NCBI GenBank assembly: GCA_013042025.1
Contig: JABDQY010000188.1
Span: forward strand, 1-19,861
Reading direction: 5' to 3'
DNA: 19,861 nt
Source: Bacteroidia bacterium
Lineage (GTDB): Bacteria; Bacteroidota; Bacteroidia; NS11-12g; UBA9320
Part shown: positions 1-6,606 of the stretch, in pieces
How positions within the stretch are numbered: position 1 is the stretch's first letter
How the letters are laid out: each line of letters opens with the position of its first letter
Notes under the pieces: generated by a model
Seen by the model: the letters and a program-made list of their open reading frames with translations, nothing else
The model's database searches: none
Told to the model about the DNA's origin: nothing
Program-made: the position numbers and the translations under genes

Positions 1-612
1 CCCAACTTATTGAGCAATGAGATTATTGATTTCGTGGCGGTAAGCGACAAGTTTGTTCCTCATTTCCATATTCCATTGCAAAGCGGAAATGATGAAATTC
101 TTACGAAAATGCGTCGGAAATATTTAAGTGATTTATATGTCGATCGTATTGCCCGAATCAAAAAGCAAATGCCCAATTGCTGTATAGGAGTAGATGTTAT
201 TGTTGGATTTCCGGGAGAGACAGAAGAACATTTTTTAACCACATATGAGTTTCTTAATAAGCTAGATGTAAGCTATTTGCACGTGTTTCCTTATTCAGAA
301 AGAAACAATACTACTGCTAAAAAATTGCCAAATAAAGTTACTAAAGCTGAAAAAACAGAACGTGCTCAACGATTGCGAATTCTATCTGAAAAGAAGAAAC
401 GGTATTTTTATGAAACTCAACTTGGAAGATCTATGCAAGTGCTATGGGAAGAGGAACGTCAAGGAGAAATGATGCAAGGCTTCTCAGAAAATTATATTCG
501 GTTTGAAGCACCATATGAAAAAGCAAAAGTAAACTCTATTGAAACACTACTTTTTGATAAAATTAACGAAAGTGGATTGGCCAAAGCAAGTGTAAAAGAA
601 CATTTACAATAA
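1..612 (+). CDS. mtaB: MtaB-type tRNA methylthiotransferase, C-terminal part (5' end outside window)
   Basis: This is the C-terminal part of a radical-SAM methylthiotransferase. The reading frame is open from base 1 (CCC AAC TTA TTG...), so the N-terminal MTTase domain and the CxxxCxxC cluster motif lie upstream of the window. Visible family signatures are HIPLQSGNDEIL followed by MRRKY (radical-SAM core), DVIVGFPGETEEHF, and FPYSERNNTTA. The last is closer to the MtaB branch (typically FPYSxRPxTxA) than to MiaB or RimO. The remaining C-terminal residues, from about 'LGRSMQVLWEE' to 'VKEHLQ', have the size and position of a TRAM RNA-binding domain. MtaB enzymes convert t6A37 to ms2t6A37 in ANN-decoding tRNAs. 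The gene is followed by 116 bp and then lgt on the same strand. MtaB is preferred over MiaB from motif memory; an alignment of the full gene would settle it. Confidence 0.88.
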   Translation, partial: PNLLSNEIIDFVAVSDKFVPHFHIPLQSGNDEILTKMRRKYLSDLYVDRIARIKKQMPNCCIGVDVIVGFPGETEEHFLTTYEFLNKLDVSYLHVFPYSERNNTTAKKLPNKVTKAEKTERAQRLRILSEKKKRYFYETQLGRSMQVLWEEERQGEMMQGFSENYIRFEAPYEKAKVNSIETLLFDKINESGLAKASVKEHLQ

Positions 613-629
613 GCCGTTTAACGAATCTG

Positions 630-716
630 ATGAAACATTCACCCATTGGTAATTTTTGGTTCAACCAAAATAACGTAATTCGCACCACCTTAATTAAGGA
701 TTCAGATAAGAAATAA
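630..716 (+). CDS. Possible 28-codon small ORF between mtaB and lgt
   Basis: An ATG-to-TAA reading frame of 28 codons (MKHSPIGNF...IKDSDKK) fills most of the mtaB-lgt gap and ends 12 bases before the lgt start. It has no obvious Shine-Dalgarno sequence, no membrane segment and no recognisable family. It spans the TTTTGGT-TCA-ACCAAAA inverted repeat and a CCTTAATTAAGG palindrome, so the DNA may equally be a regulatory spacer. An open frame of this length is easily found by chance in AT-rich DNA. It is listed only because the position, just before lgt on the same strand, would suit a leader peptide or small membrane-biogenesis gene. Confidence 0.15.
   Translation: MKHSPIGNFWFNQNNVIRTTLIKDSDKK
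654..670. repeat. Short perfect inverted repeat upstream of lgt
   Basis: TTTTGGT, a 3-base centre TCA, then ACCAAAA make a 7-bp perfect stem in the mtaB-lgt intergenic region. No T-run follows on either strand, so it does not look like a terminator. It could be an operator-like site or chance symmetry. A second, separate palindrome CCTTAATTAAGG lies at 688-699. Confidence 0.4.
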
Positions 717-728
717 GATTTAACACCT

Positions 729-1862
729 ATGTATCCAACACTATACGACGCTATTAAAGACATATTTGGATGGGATATTCCTGCACTCAAAATCGTTATG
801 ATGTTTGGGTTTTTTGTTGCTCTTGGTTTTTTGGCCGCAAATTGGGCAATGACATCCGAGTTGAAGCGACGTGAAAAGAATGGAGAAATAAAACCATTTA
901 AAAGACCTGTTTCTCCTCCGAATCCAACATTTGAGTATATCCAAAGTGCAATTTTGGGATTCTTATTTGGGTTTAAATTGATTTACATGTTCACCAACCT
1001 GGGGTCGGTTGTAGACAATCCACAAGAATTTTTAATTTCATTTCAAGGTTCATGGTTGTGGGGGATAATTGCAACTATTGTTTTTGTGGGATATAAGTAT
1101 TATCAATTAAAAAAACTGCCTCAAATAGAAGAAGGTGCAACTGAACTTTTCCATCCGTATATGATGATGGGAAACCTTACTTTAATTGCTGCTGTAGCAG
1201 GATTTGCTGGAGCAAAATTATTCCATCATTTAGAGCATTTTTCAGATCTTATCAAAGACCCCATGGTAATTTTTGAGGATATTTTTAGTGGGTTAACCTT
1301 CTTTGGAGGATTAATAGCCGGAGGAGCAGCGGTGCTTTGGTACGCCAATAAGCATGGTGTAAAATGGAGAACGATGCTCGATGTTGGAGGTCCAGCAATG
1401 ATGTTGGCTTATGGAGTTGGAAGAATGGGATGTCATACAAGTGGAGATGGAGATTGGGGAATTGAAAACCTAGCACCAAAACCAGACTGGTTGAGTTGGT
1501 TACCCGATTGGGCTTGGGCATATGATTATCCAAACAATGTGCACGGATGGGTTCTAGAAAATCCAGTATGGCCTACACCCTTGTATGAAGTTATAATGGC
1601 TCTTATAATTTTTGGAATACTATGGGGAATTCGAAAAAAACCTTTCCCAGCAGGTGTGTTGTTTAGTATCTATTTAATTTTTGCAGGAATAGAGCGTTTC
1701 TTGATTGAAAAAATTAGAGTAAATCCTGACCAATTTGAAGGATTATCGTTTACTCAAGCAGAGATCATATCGAGCGTTATGGTGTTACTTGGAATTGCAG
1801 GAATTGTATTATTCTATAGGTCAGAAGCAAAAAAAAAGCCACTTCAAAATGAAGCGGCTTAG
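729..1862 (+). CDS. lgt: Prolipoprotein diacylglyceryl transferase Lgt
   Basis: Lgt transfers diacylglycerol from phosphatidylglycerol to the lipobox cysteine of prolipoproteins in the inner membrane. The 377-residue protein is strongly hydrophobic, with about seven membrane segments (roughly 20-38, 70-90, 107-122, 145-165, 186-205, 288-300, 306-322 and/or 343-363). The recognisable Lgt signature is GRMGCHTSGDGDWG (residues 231-244), followed by PTPLYE (282-287) and GIERFLIEKIR (320-330). It is longer than E. coli Lgt (about 290 residues), partly because of N-terminal and mid-protein extensions. Compared with E. coli from memory, the HGGL motif reads FGGL (Phe192) and the Asn after GRxG is Cys235. 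This appears to be the Bacteroidota variant rather than decay. The start ATG at 729 gives a sensible N-terminus (MYPTLYDAIKDIFG). The last codons overlap a minus-strand terminator. Confidence 0.93.
   Translation: MYPTLYDAIKDIFGWDIPALKIVMMFGFFVALGFLAANWAMTSELKRREKNGEIKPFKRPVSPPNPTFEYIQSAILGFLFGFKLIYMFTNLGSVVDNPQEFLISFQGSWLWGIIATIVFVGYKYYQLKKLPQIEEGATELFHPYMMMGNLTLIAAVAGFAGAKLFHHLEHFSDLIKDPMVIFEDIFSGLTFFGGLIAGGAAVLWYANKHGVKWRTMLDVGGPAMMLAYGVGRMGCHTSGDGDWGIENLAPKPDWLSWLPDWAWAYDYPNNVHGWVLENPVWPTPLYEVIMALIIFGILWGIRKKPFPAGVLFSIYLIFAGIERFLIEKIRVNPDQFEGLSFTQAEIISSVMVLLGIAGIVLFYRSEAKKKPLQNEAA
1829..1860 (-). terminator. Intrinsic terminator of the minus-strand pair, inside the lgt 3' end
   Basis: Read on the minus strand, AAGCCGCTTC pairs with GAAGTGGCTT across the 5-base loop ATTTT (stem 10 bp including one G-U), and nine T follow or overlap the stem base (1829-1837). 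This is a textbook rho-independent terminator for the convergent charged-protein gene that stops at 1886. On the plus strand the G-U becomes an A-C mismatch and no T-run follows, so it should act in one direction. It lies wholly within the lgt coding sequence, whose last codons (KKPLQNEAA) and first stop base it encodes. Confidence 0.85.
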
Positions 1863-1885
1863 ATTGAAATTGCATTAATAATTTC

Positions 1886-2620
1886 TTATTCTTCCGAGTC
1901 GATTTTTACTTCAACTTCTTTTGCTTTTTCTTTAGCCTTTTCAGCTTTTTCTTTAGCTTGTTTTACACGCTCTTCGGCTTGCTTAATCCTTTCCTCCTTC
2001 TGCTTATACTCTTCATCTGATATCTCACCAGCTTCCTTTTGCTTCTTGATTTTGTCTTTGGCTTTCTTAATTTTTTCGTTGGCTTCATCTTGAGCACTCT
2101 TCGATTTTTCAGCTTTCTCTTCTACTTCCTTAACCTTTGTTTTTGTCTTGTTTCGAGCTGCTTCAGCAGTTGCTTGTCCAAAATCTCTTCCTTCTAAATC
2201 ACCTTTGTTCTGACCTCGATGATTTCCATTATTTGATTTGTCTTTTTTGTCTTTTTTAACTTTATCAGATTTGTCATCATCGTCATCATCATCGTCATCA
2301 TCATCTGATTCATCGTTATCGTCATCATCCGATTCATCGTTATCGTCGTCATCTGATTCATCATTGTCGTCATCTTCTCCTCTTTTTTTATCTTTTTTAG
2401 GTTTTTGCTCCCCTTTTTTGCCTTTAACCTTTTCGCTCATATCTTCTTCCATCTCTTCTACCTCGTCTTCCACCTCATCTTTTGAGCTTTCGATATCCTT
2501 TTTTTGTTTTTCAAGCTTCTCTTGTTTTTCAAGTTTTTTTGCTTGACCTTTTCCTTTGTTGTTTTGAGCCATTGTTGTAAATCCGAACAACAAAAAGGCT
2601 ATTAATACTATATTCTTCAT
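1886..2620 (-). CDS. Secreted highly charged protein with poly-Asp tract and coiled coil
   Basis: I do not recognise a family. The 244-residue product starts with a signal peptide (MKNIVLIAFLLFGFTTMAQ, likely cleaved after Ala18). A Lys/Glu-rich segment follows (about 23-80). Next comes an acidic tract at 82-116 built on three DDDDNDES-like units and ending in a run of Asp, then a Lys-rich stretch (117-129). From about 153 to 240 there is a long Lys/Glu/Ala-rich segment with strong coiled-coil or single-helix character (EKSKSAQDEANEKI, EERIKQAEERVKQAKEKAEKAKEK). There is no lipobox, so the mature protein should be periplasmic or exported. The acidic tract suggests divalent-cation or polycation binding, which is inference from composition only. 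It sits 11 bases after the small lipoprotein gene and ends in the terminator at 1829-1860. The serine-rich frame on the opposite strand is a shadow of the Asp repeats. Confidence 0.75.
   Translation of the reverse strand: MKNIVLIAFLLFGFTTMAQNNKGKGQAKKLEKQEKLEKQKKDIESSKDEVEDEVEEMEEDMSEKVKGKKGEQKPKKDKKRGEDDDNDESDDDDNDESDDDDNDESDDDDDDDDDDDKSDKVKKDKKDKSNNGNHRGQNKGDLEGRDFGQATAEAARNKTKTKVKEVEEKAEKSKSAQDEANEKIKKAKDKIKKQKEAGEISDEEYKQKEERIKQAEERVKQAKEKAEKAKEKAKEVEVKIDSEE
2307..2378 (-). repeat. Three tandem 24-bp units encoding DDDDNDES-type repeats
   Basis: On the plus strand, three consecutive 24-base units each begin GATTCATC (starts 2307, 2331, 2355) and differ mainly at third codon positions. 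They sit beside a run of GAT/GAC codons, seen as repeated ATC/GTC at about 2274-2306. They encode the acidic tract of the secreted charged protein. Such in-frame arrays can change copy number by slippage. Confidence 0.85.
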
Positions 2621-2631
2621 AATTCTTCTTC

Positions 2632-2826
2632 TTAAATATCTTCTAGTAAGCTGTCAACATCATGCGTCATGTCTTCAGTCTCCGCATTCAATTCTTCGGC
2701 AGTTTCGTTTAATTCTTCTTCAAGATTTTCCATCTCAATTGTTTCAGCCTCATACTTCTTATTAGAAGTTGAACAGCTCGTAATTGCAAATAATGCAAAA
2801 AAGCAAATTGGTAATAAATACTTCAT
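2632..2826 (-). CDS. Small acidic lipoprotein
   Basis: A 64-residue protein beginning MKYLLPICFFALFAITSC, a classic lipoprotein signal with lipobox ITSC. The mature part (after Cys18) is a short, very acidic stretch with heptad-like spacing (ETIEMENLEEELNETAEEL), probably one amphipathic helix. I chose the ATG at 2826 rather than the longer in-frame start at 2862. The longer version would add 12 residues ahead of the signal peptide, and a promoter-like TACTTTTG box at 2851-2858 would then lie inside the coding region. No family is recognised. It is the first gene of a two-gene unit with the charged secreted protein (11-base gap), and Lgt, which would lipidate it, is encoded convergently next door. 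Confidence 0.75.
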   Translation of the reverse strand: MKYLLPICFFALFAITSCSTSNKKYEAETIEMENLEEELNETAEELNAETEDMTHDVDSLLEDI

Positions 2827-2850
2827 ATTTTGTTTAGACGTGTTAAATTT

Positions 2851-2858
2851 CAAAAGTA
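2851..2858 (-). promoter_or_regulatory. Candidate Bacteroidota -7 box for the small lipoprotein gene
   Basis: Minus-strand TACTTTTG matches the Bacteroidota -7 consensus TAnnTTTG and lies 25 bases ahead of the ATG at 2826. I could not find a well-spaced upstream TTG, so support comes from the -7 element and its position only. Confidence 0.4.
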
Positions 2859-2909
2859 ACATAAGTTATTGGAGACGAGAAGACTTATTTTAGCGGCAAA
2901 TAAATATTC

Positions 2910-4940
2910 ATGAATAGAGTTTTACTTTTCTTCCTTTCCTTTTGTTTTGGTATAAGTGTTTTTGCCGAAGACACACTCAGCGTGGTTGCTCACCAAAATA
3001 CACAAATGGTTTGGCATGTAAACTACGATAACAAAGTTCACTTTCCTACCGAAGGAAAGAGTTTTAGAAAAATTTATATGCACTTTACACTAGGGTGTGC
3101 TAGCTCAGGTTGCAGCCATTGGGATTACGATGTGCTTACTCAAATTATGCATAATACAGGCGAGAAGGATAGTAGCATTTCAAATTTGGATACCATTTCT
3201 GAAATACCACTCGTAGTTGATACAACATGGAATGTGTTTGATGTTGTAGAGCCTTATGAATTGGGAAGATTAATAACTCCATATGGGAACTATATGGATT
3301 TTAGAGATTACCCAAATGGAATAAATGGTTTTGATAGTAGTTGGAAGCACACGTTTATTTATGACGTTACAGATTATGTTTCTCTTTTGAAAGATAGCGT
3401 AATTATTCGTGCGAAGTACAATGGTTGGAGTAGTGGTTTTAGTGCTACCATTCGATTTGACTTCATTGAAGGAAAACCTCAAAGAAATGTGATTGATTTA
3501 CAAAATGTTTATTCAAAAGGAGGAGGATATCAAAATTCGGAACAATTTGAATCGAACGTAATTCCAGCTAAAACATTCAAAATTCCAGAAGGAACAAAAT
3601 CTGCCCAAGCCAAAGTTATTGTTACAGGACATGGAAATAATGAGTCTTCCAACTGCGGAGAATTTTGCGATAAAGACTATTTCTATAAGGTTAATGGGAA
3701 CACAGAATTTACCTATCGTATGTGGCGGGAAGACTGTGGAGCTGTGCCAGTTCGACCTCAAGGAGGAACATACCTTTATCCTCGAGCAAACTGGTGCCCA
3801 GGGGATAAGGTTCAAGAACAACGGTGGGAATTAACACCATTTTTAGGTGAAGATTCAATTACGTTAGATATGGATATTGAGGCATATACAAATGCAGGTA
3901 GTGGAGGTTCAAGTCATAATATTTCTTCAACTGTGTTTTTCTATGGAGAAGACAATTATGCTTTCGACACCGAACTGCATACCATAATTGCTCCAAGTAA
4001 TTTAAGTGAGCATATCAACTACAATCCAAGTTGTGGTGATGTTATTGTTGTTATCAAAAACAATAGCCGAAATCCTTTAACGTATGCTAAAATTGAATAT
4101 GGTCCTAAAGGTGGGAAAATGCGGATAGGAGAGTGGAATGGGAACTTGGAGTTTGAACAAATGGACACAGTTTACTTGCCGCCGCCATATTGGAACGGAA
4201 TTGATCCAAGTCAAACACGATTTGTTGCTAAACTATTTAATCAGAATCATCGCTATAGTGCAGATCAAAATAGGGTGAATGATAGTTATACAAGCTCAAT
4301 TGAATTGGCACCAAGGTGGGAACCCTTTAGAATTCAATTTAGAACAAATGGTCAACCTCAAGAAAATAGAATTGAGATTACAAATCACAAAGGAGAAATT
4401 GTGTGGGAATTGGATAACCTCAGTCCAAACACCAGTTACAATGAAATGATAAACCTTCCAAATGGATGTTATCAATTTCTTCTTTCGGATGCAGGTGAAG
4501 ATGGTTTGCATTGGTGGGTATATGCACAAACAGGTCAGAATACCCGTACAAATGGCTATTTAAGAGTAATGAAACAAACAGGTGCTGGTATTTACTTGAA
4601 TGTAAGTGACTTTGGAAAAGAAGTTAGAAGGAACTTCATAATTGGGGATATGACGGTAGAAGAAGCATCGGTTTCTTTTGCAGAAGAAATCGAAGTATTT
4701 CCGAATCCGTCAATCACTGGAGAATTTAATGTGCTCATTCCAGCCTGGAATGAAGGGATGGCTACAATAACTGTAATCGACAGATTAGGGAGAATTGTTT
4801 TGTATCGTGAGAATACTCCAACAGATAAAGAGCACTGGGAAATACTGAAAATTAAAGAATTAGAGGATTCATTCTACTTTATAAAAGTGGAGGTTGGAGA
4901 TAAGGTTAAAACTAGAAAAGTATTTATTTCAGATAATTGA
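2910..4940 (+). CDS. PNGase F-like secreted protein with T9SS type A sorting domain
   Basis: A 676-residue protein with a signal peptide (about 1-19, ending VFA). Residues about 25-190 match the N-terminal half of peptide:N-glycosidase F from memory: LGCASSGCSHWDYDV (61-75), GRLITPY (119-125) and IRFDFIEGKP (181-190). Residues about 218-350 match the C-terminal half: VTGHGNNESSNCGEFC (238-253) and YPRANWCPGDKV (290-301). Such enzymes cut the bond between Asn and N-glycans. Asp72 and Glu251 line up with PNGase F Asp60 and Glu206, but the Glu118 position seems to be Asn171 or Tyr170, so amidase activity is not assured. About 353-580 is a further beta-rich region of unknown role, including a CYQFLLSDAGEDGL motif. 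About 595-676 (EVFPNPSITGEFNV to KTRKVFISDN) is a T9SS type A sorting domain, so export through the type IX system to the surface or medium is expected. The ATG at 2910 directly precedes the signal peptide. Confidence 0.85.
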   Translation: MNRVLLFFLSFCFGISVFAEDTLSVVAHQNTQMVWHVNYDNKVHFPTEGKSFRKIYMHFTLGCASSGCSHWDYDVLTQIMHNTGEKDSSISNLDTISEIPLVVDTTWNVFDVVEPYELGRLITPYGNYMDFRDYPNGINGFDSSWKHTFIYDVTDYVSLLKDSVIIRAKYNGWSSGFSATIRFDFIEGKPQRNVIDLQNVYSKGGGYQNSEQFESNVIPAKTFKIPEGTKSAQAKVIVTGHGNNESSNCGEFCDKDYFYKVNGNTEFTYRMWREDCGAVPVRPQGGTYLYPRANWCPGDKVQEQRWELTPFLGEDSITLDMDIEAYTNAGSGGSSHNISSTVFFYGEDNYAFDTELHTIIAPSNLSEHINYNPSCGDVIVVIKNNSRNPLTYAKIEYGPKGGKMRIGEWNGNLEFEQMDTVYLPPPYWNGIDPSQTRFVAKLFNQNHRYSADQNRVNDSYTSSIELAPRWEPFRIQFRTNGQPQENRIEITNHKGEIVWELDNLSPNTSYNEMINLPNGCYQFLLSDAGEDGLHWWVYAQTGQNTRTNGYLRVMKQTGAGIYLNVSDFGKEVRRNFIIGDMTVEEASVSFAEEIEVFPNPSITGEFNVLIPAWNEGMATITVIDRLGRIVLYRENTPTDKEHWEILKIKELEDSFYFIKVEVGDKVKTRKVFISDN

Positions 4941-4941
4941 G

Positions 4942-6603
4942 ATGGGTGATTTAAATGGGAAATCTTTGTATGAAAAACATGAAGGATTACTATCGGATGC
5001 AATTGATGCATTGAGAAAAAGAGATTTTTATTCTCCGTATCCAGAGCATCCCAAAGCTTATAATCAGGAGGATGATGCAAAAGGCAAGGAAGCATTTGGC
5101 CGATTATTAAACCTAAATTTTGAAGGGTTGAACCAAGAAGGAGATGCTTGGATTGGTGAAGAAGTTTCTCCCTATTGGCAAACGGGTATAGGTGTTCAAT
5201 ATCCCCAAACAAGCGTATCTACTTACATTGAAAACAGCCAAAAAGCATCAGAAGGTTGGAGAAATGTCTCAGTTGAAACTCGAGCAGGAATTCTAATAGA
5301 AAGTTTGGAACGAATTCAATCTCGATTTTTTGAATTGGCGTATGCAACAATGCATACTACAGGACAGAGTTTTATGATGAGTTTTCAAGCAAGTGGTCCA
5401 CACGCAAATGACAGAGCTCTTGAGGCAATAGCGATGGGAGTGCAAGAGTTAACTCGTTTCCCAAAAGAAATAACTTTTACAAAGCCACTTGGAAAAACAA
5501 ATCTTATAGTTCAAAAAACATGGAAACCTATACCAAAAGGTATTGGATTGGTTATTGGATGTTCAACATTCCCAACTTGGAATACTGTTCCTGGGATGTT
5601 TGCTAACCTAGTTTGCGGAAATACGGTTATTGTTAAGCCTCACCCCAAATCAATATTAGCAATCGCTATTGTAATCGAGGAAGTTAGAAAAGTTATTACG
5701 GAAAACAATTTAGATTCAAATAGTGTACAACTTGCTGTTGATACTGTTGCCAACCCTATAACTAAACAATTGGCAGAACATTCAGATATAAAGCTGGTAG
5801 ATTACACAGGTGGTAGTGCTTTCGGTAATTACATTGAAAAATTAAACAAACCGACATTTGTAGAAAAATCTGGAGTGAATTCGGTAATAATTGATTCCGT
5901 ATCCGATATGCTACATGTAGCTCACAACATTGCATTTTCTTCGAGTTTGTATAGCGGACAAATGTGTACTGCACCTCAGAATATTTTTATTTCTTCTGAA
6001 GTTAAGACGAATGAAGGAATCTTATCATTTGACAAAATAGCTGAACATATTGCATCAGCAGTTCAAGGAGTGATCGAACATCCAAAAATGGGTGCGGGTA
6101 CATTAGGTTGCGTTCAAAATGATGGAATATTAAATAGAATTAATACAGGAGGAAACTTTGGAGGTGAAATAATTCTAGATTCTGTTGAAGTATCCAATGA
6201 AGTTTCTGAGAATGCGAGAACTGCCAGCCCTAAGATTATTAAACTGAAATCAAGTGATTTGTCAAGTTTTAATCAAGAGTGTTTCGGTCCTATTATTTTT
6301 CTAATTGAAACAAAAGATACAAAGGAGTCTGTGAAGCTAGCTTCCGAACTTGCAAGTACCAAAGGAGCAATAACCTGTTTGGCTTTTTCAACTGATAACG
6401 ATGTTCAACAATTAATTGAAAAAGAAATGAACGCAGTGTTCACTCCAGTTAGTTTCAATTTTACAGGAGCTGCTTTTGTAAATCAGCATGCCGCTTTTTC
6501 TGATTTTCATGGAACTGGAGGAAATCCAGCCGGAAATGCATCTTTCGTCAATCCGGCATTTATAAACGAACGTTTTGTTTGGGTAGGAAATAGAAAACTT
6601 TAG
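4942..6603 (+). CDS. paaN: PaaN-type aldehyde dehydrogenase family protein
   Basis: A 553-residue member of the aldehyde dehydrogenase superfamily that resembles stand-alone PaaN (phenylacetate degradation) proteins without a fused MaoC hydratase domain. The NAD(P)-binding half contains IGLVIGCSTFPTWNTVPGMF (201-220), VIVKPHPKS (229-237, Lys232 as the usual cofactor-binding Lys) and DYTGGSAFGNYIE (287-299). Glu308 in FVEKSGVNS and Cys342 in SGQMCTAPQN are the likely general base and nucleophile. PaaN-type enzymes oxidise the aldehyde formed after ring opening of the phenylacetyl-CoA epoxide/oxepin; the substrate here is inferred from family only. I chose ATG 4942 because the open frame extending to 4894 would overlap the preceding gene. 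With this start there is one base between the PNGase F-like stop and this ATG, so the two are probably co-transcribed. No other paa genes are in the window. Confidence 0.82.
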   Translation: MGDLNGKSLYEKHEGLLSDAIDALRKRDFYSPYPEHPKAYNQEDDAKGKEAFGRLLNLNFEGLNQEGDAWIGEEVSPYWQTGIGVQYPQTSVSTYIENSQKASEGWRNVSVETRAGILIESLERIQSRFFELAYATMHTTGQSFMMSFQASGPHANDRALEAIAMGVQELTRFPKEITFTKPLGKTNLIVQKTWKPIPKGIGLVIGCSTFPTWNTVPGMFANLVCGNTVIVKPHPKSILAIAIVIEEVRKVITENNLDSNSVQLAVDTVANPITKQLAEHSDIKLVDYTGGSAFGNYIEKLNKPTFVEKSGVNSVIIDSVSDMLHVAHNIAFSSSLYSGQMCTAPQNIFISSEVKTNEGILSFDKIAEHIASAVQGVIEHPKMGAGTLGCVQNDGILNRINTGGNFGGEIILDSVEVSNEVSENARTASPKIIKLKSSDLSSFNQECFGPIIFLIETKDTKESVKLASELASTKGAITCLAFSTDNDVQQLIEKEMNAVFTPVSFNFTGAAFVNQHAAFSDFHGTGGNPAGNASFVNPAFINERFVWVGNRKL

Positions 6604-6606
6604 TTA

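Noticed and set aside
688..699. CCTTAATTAAGG palindrome as a named operator
   Set aside because: Perfect but short and AT-rich; no second copy or known regulator motif. Noted only with the intergenic region.
563..790. Minus-strand open frame across the mtaB-lgt gap
   Set aside because: It overlaps both flanking real genes, has no family features and no promoter.
2238..2546. Serine-rich open frame on the plus strand
   Set aside because: It is the antisense reading of Asp/Glu/Lys codons in the charged secreted protein (GAT/GAC read as ATC/GTC/TCA/TCG). Composition is forced by the opposite strand, and it has no start context.
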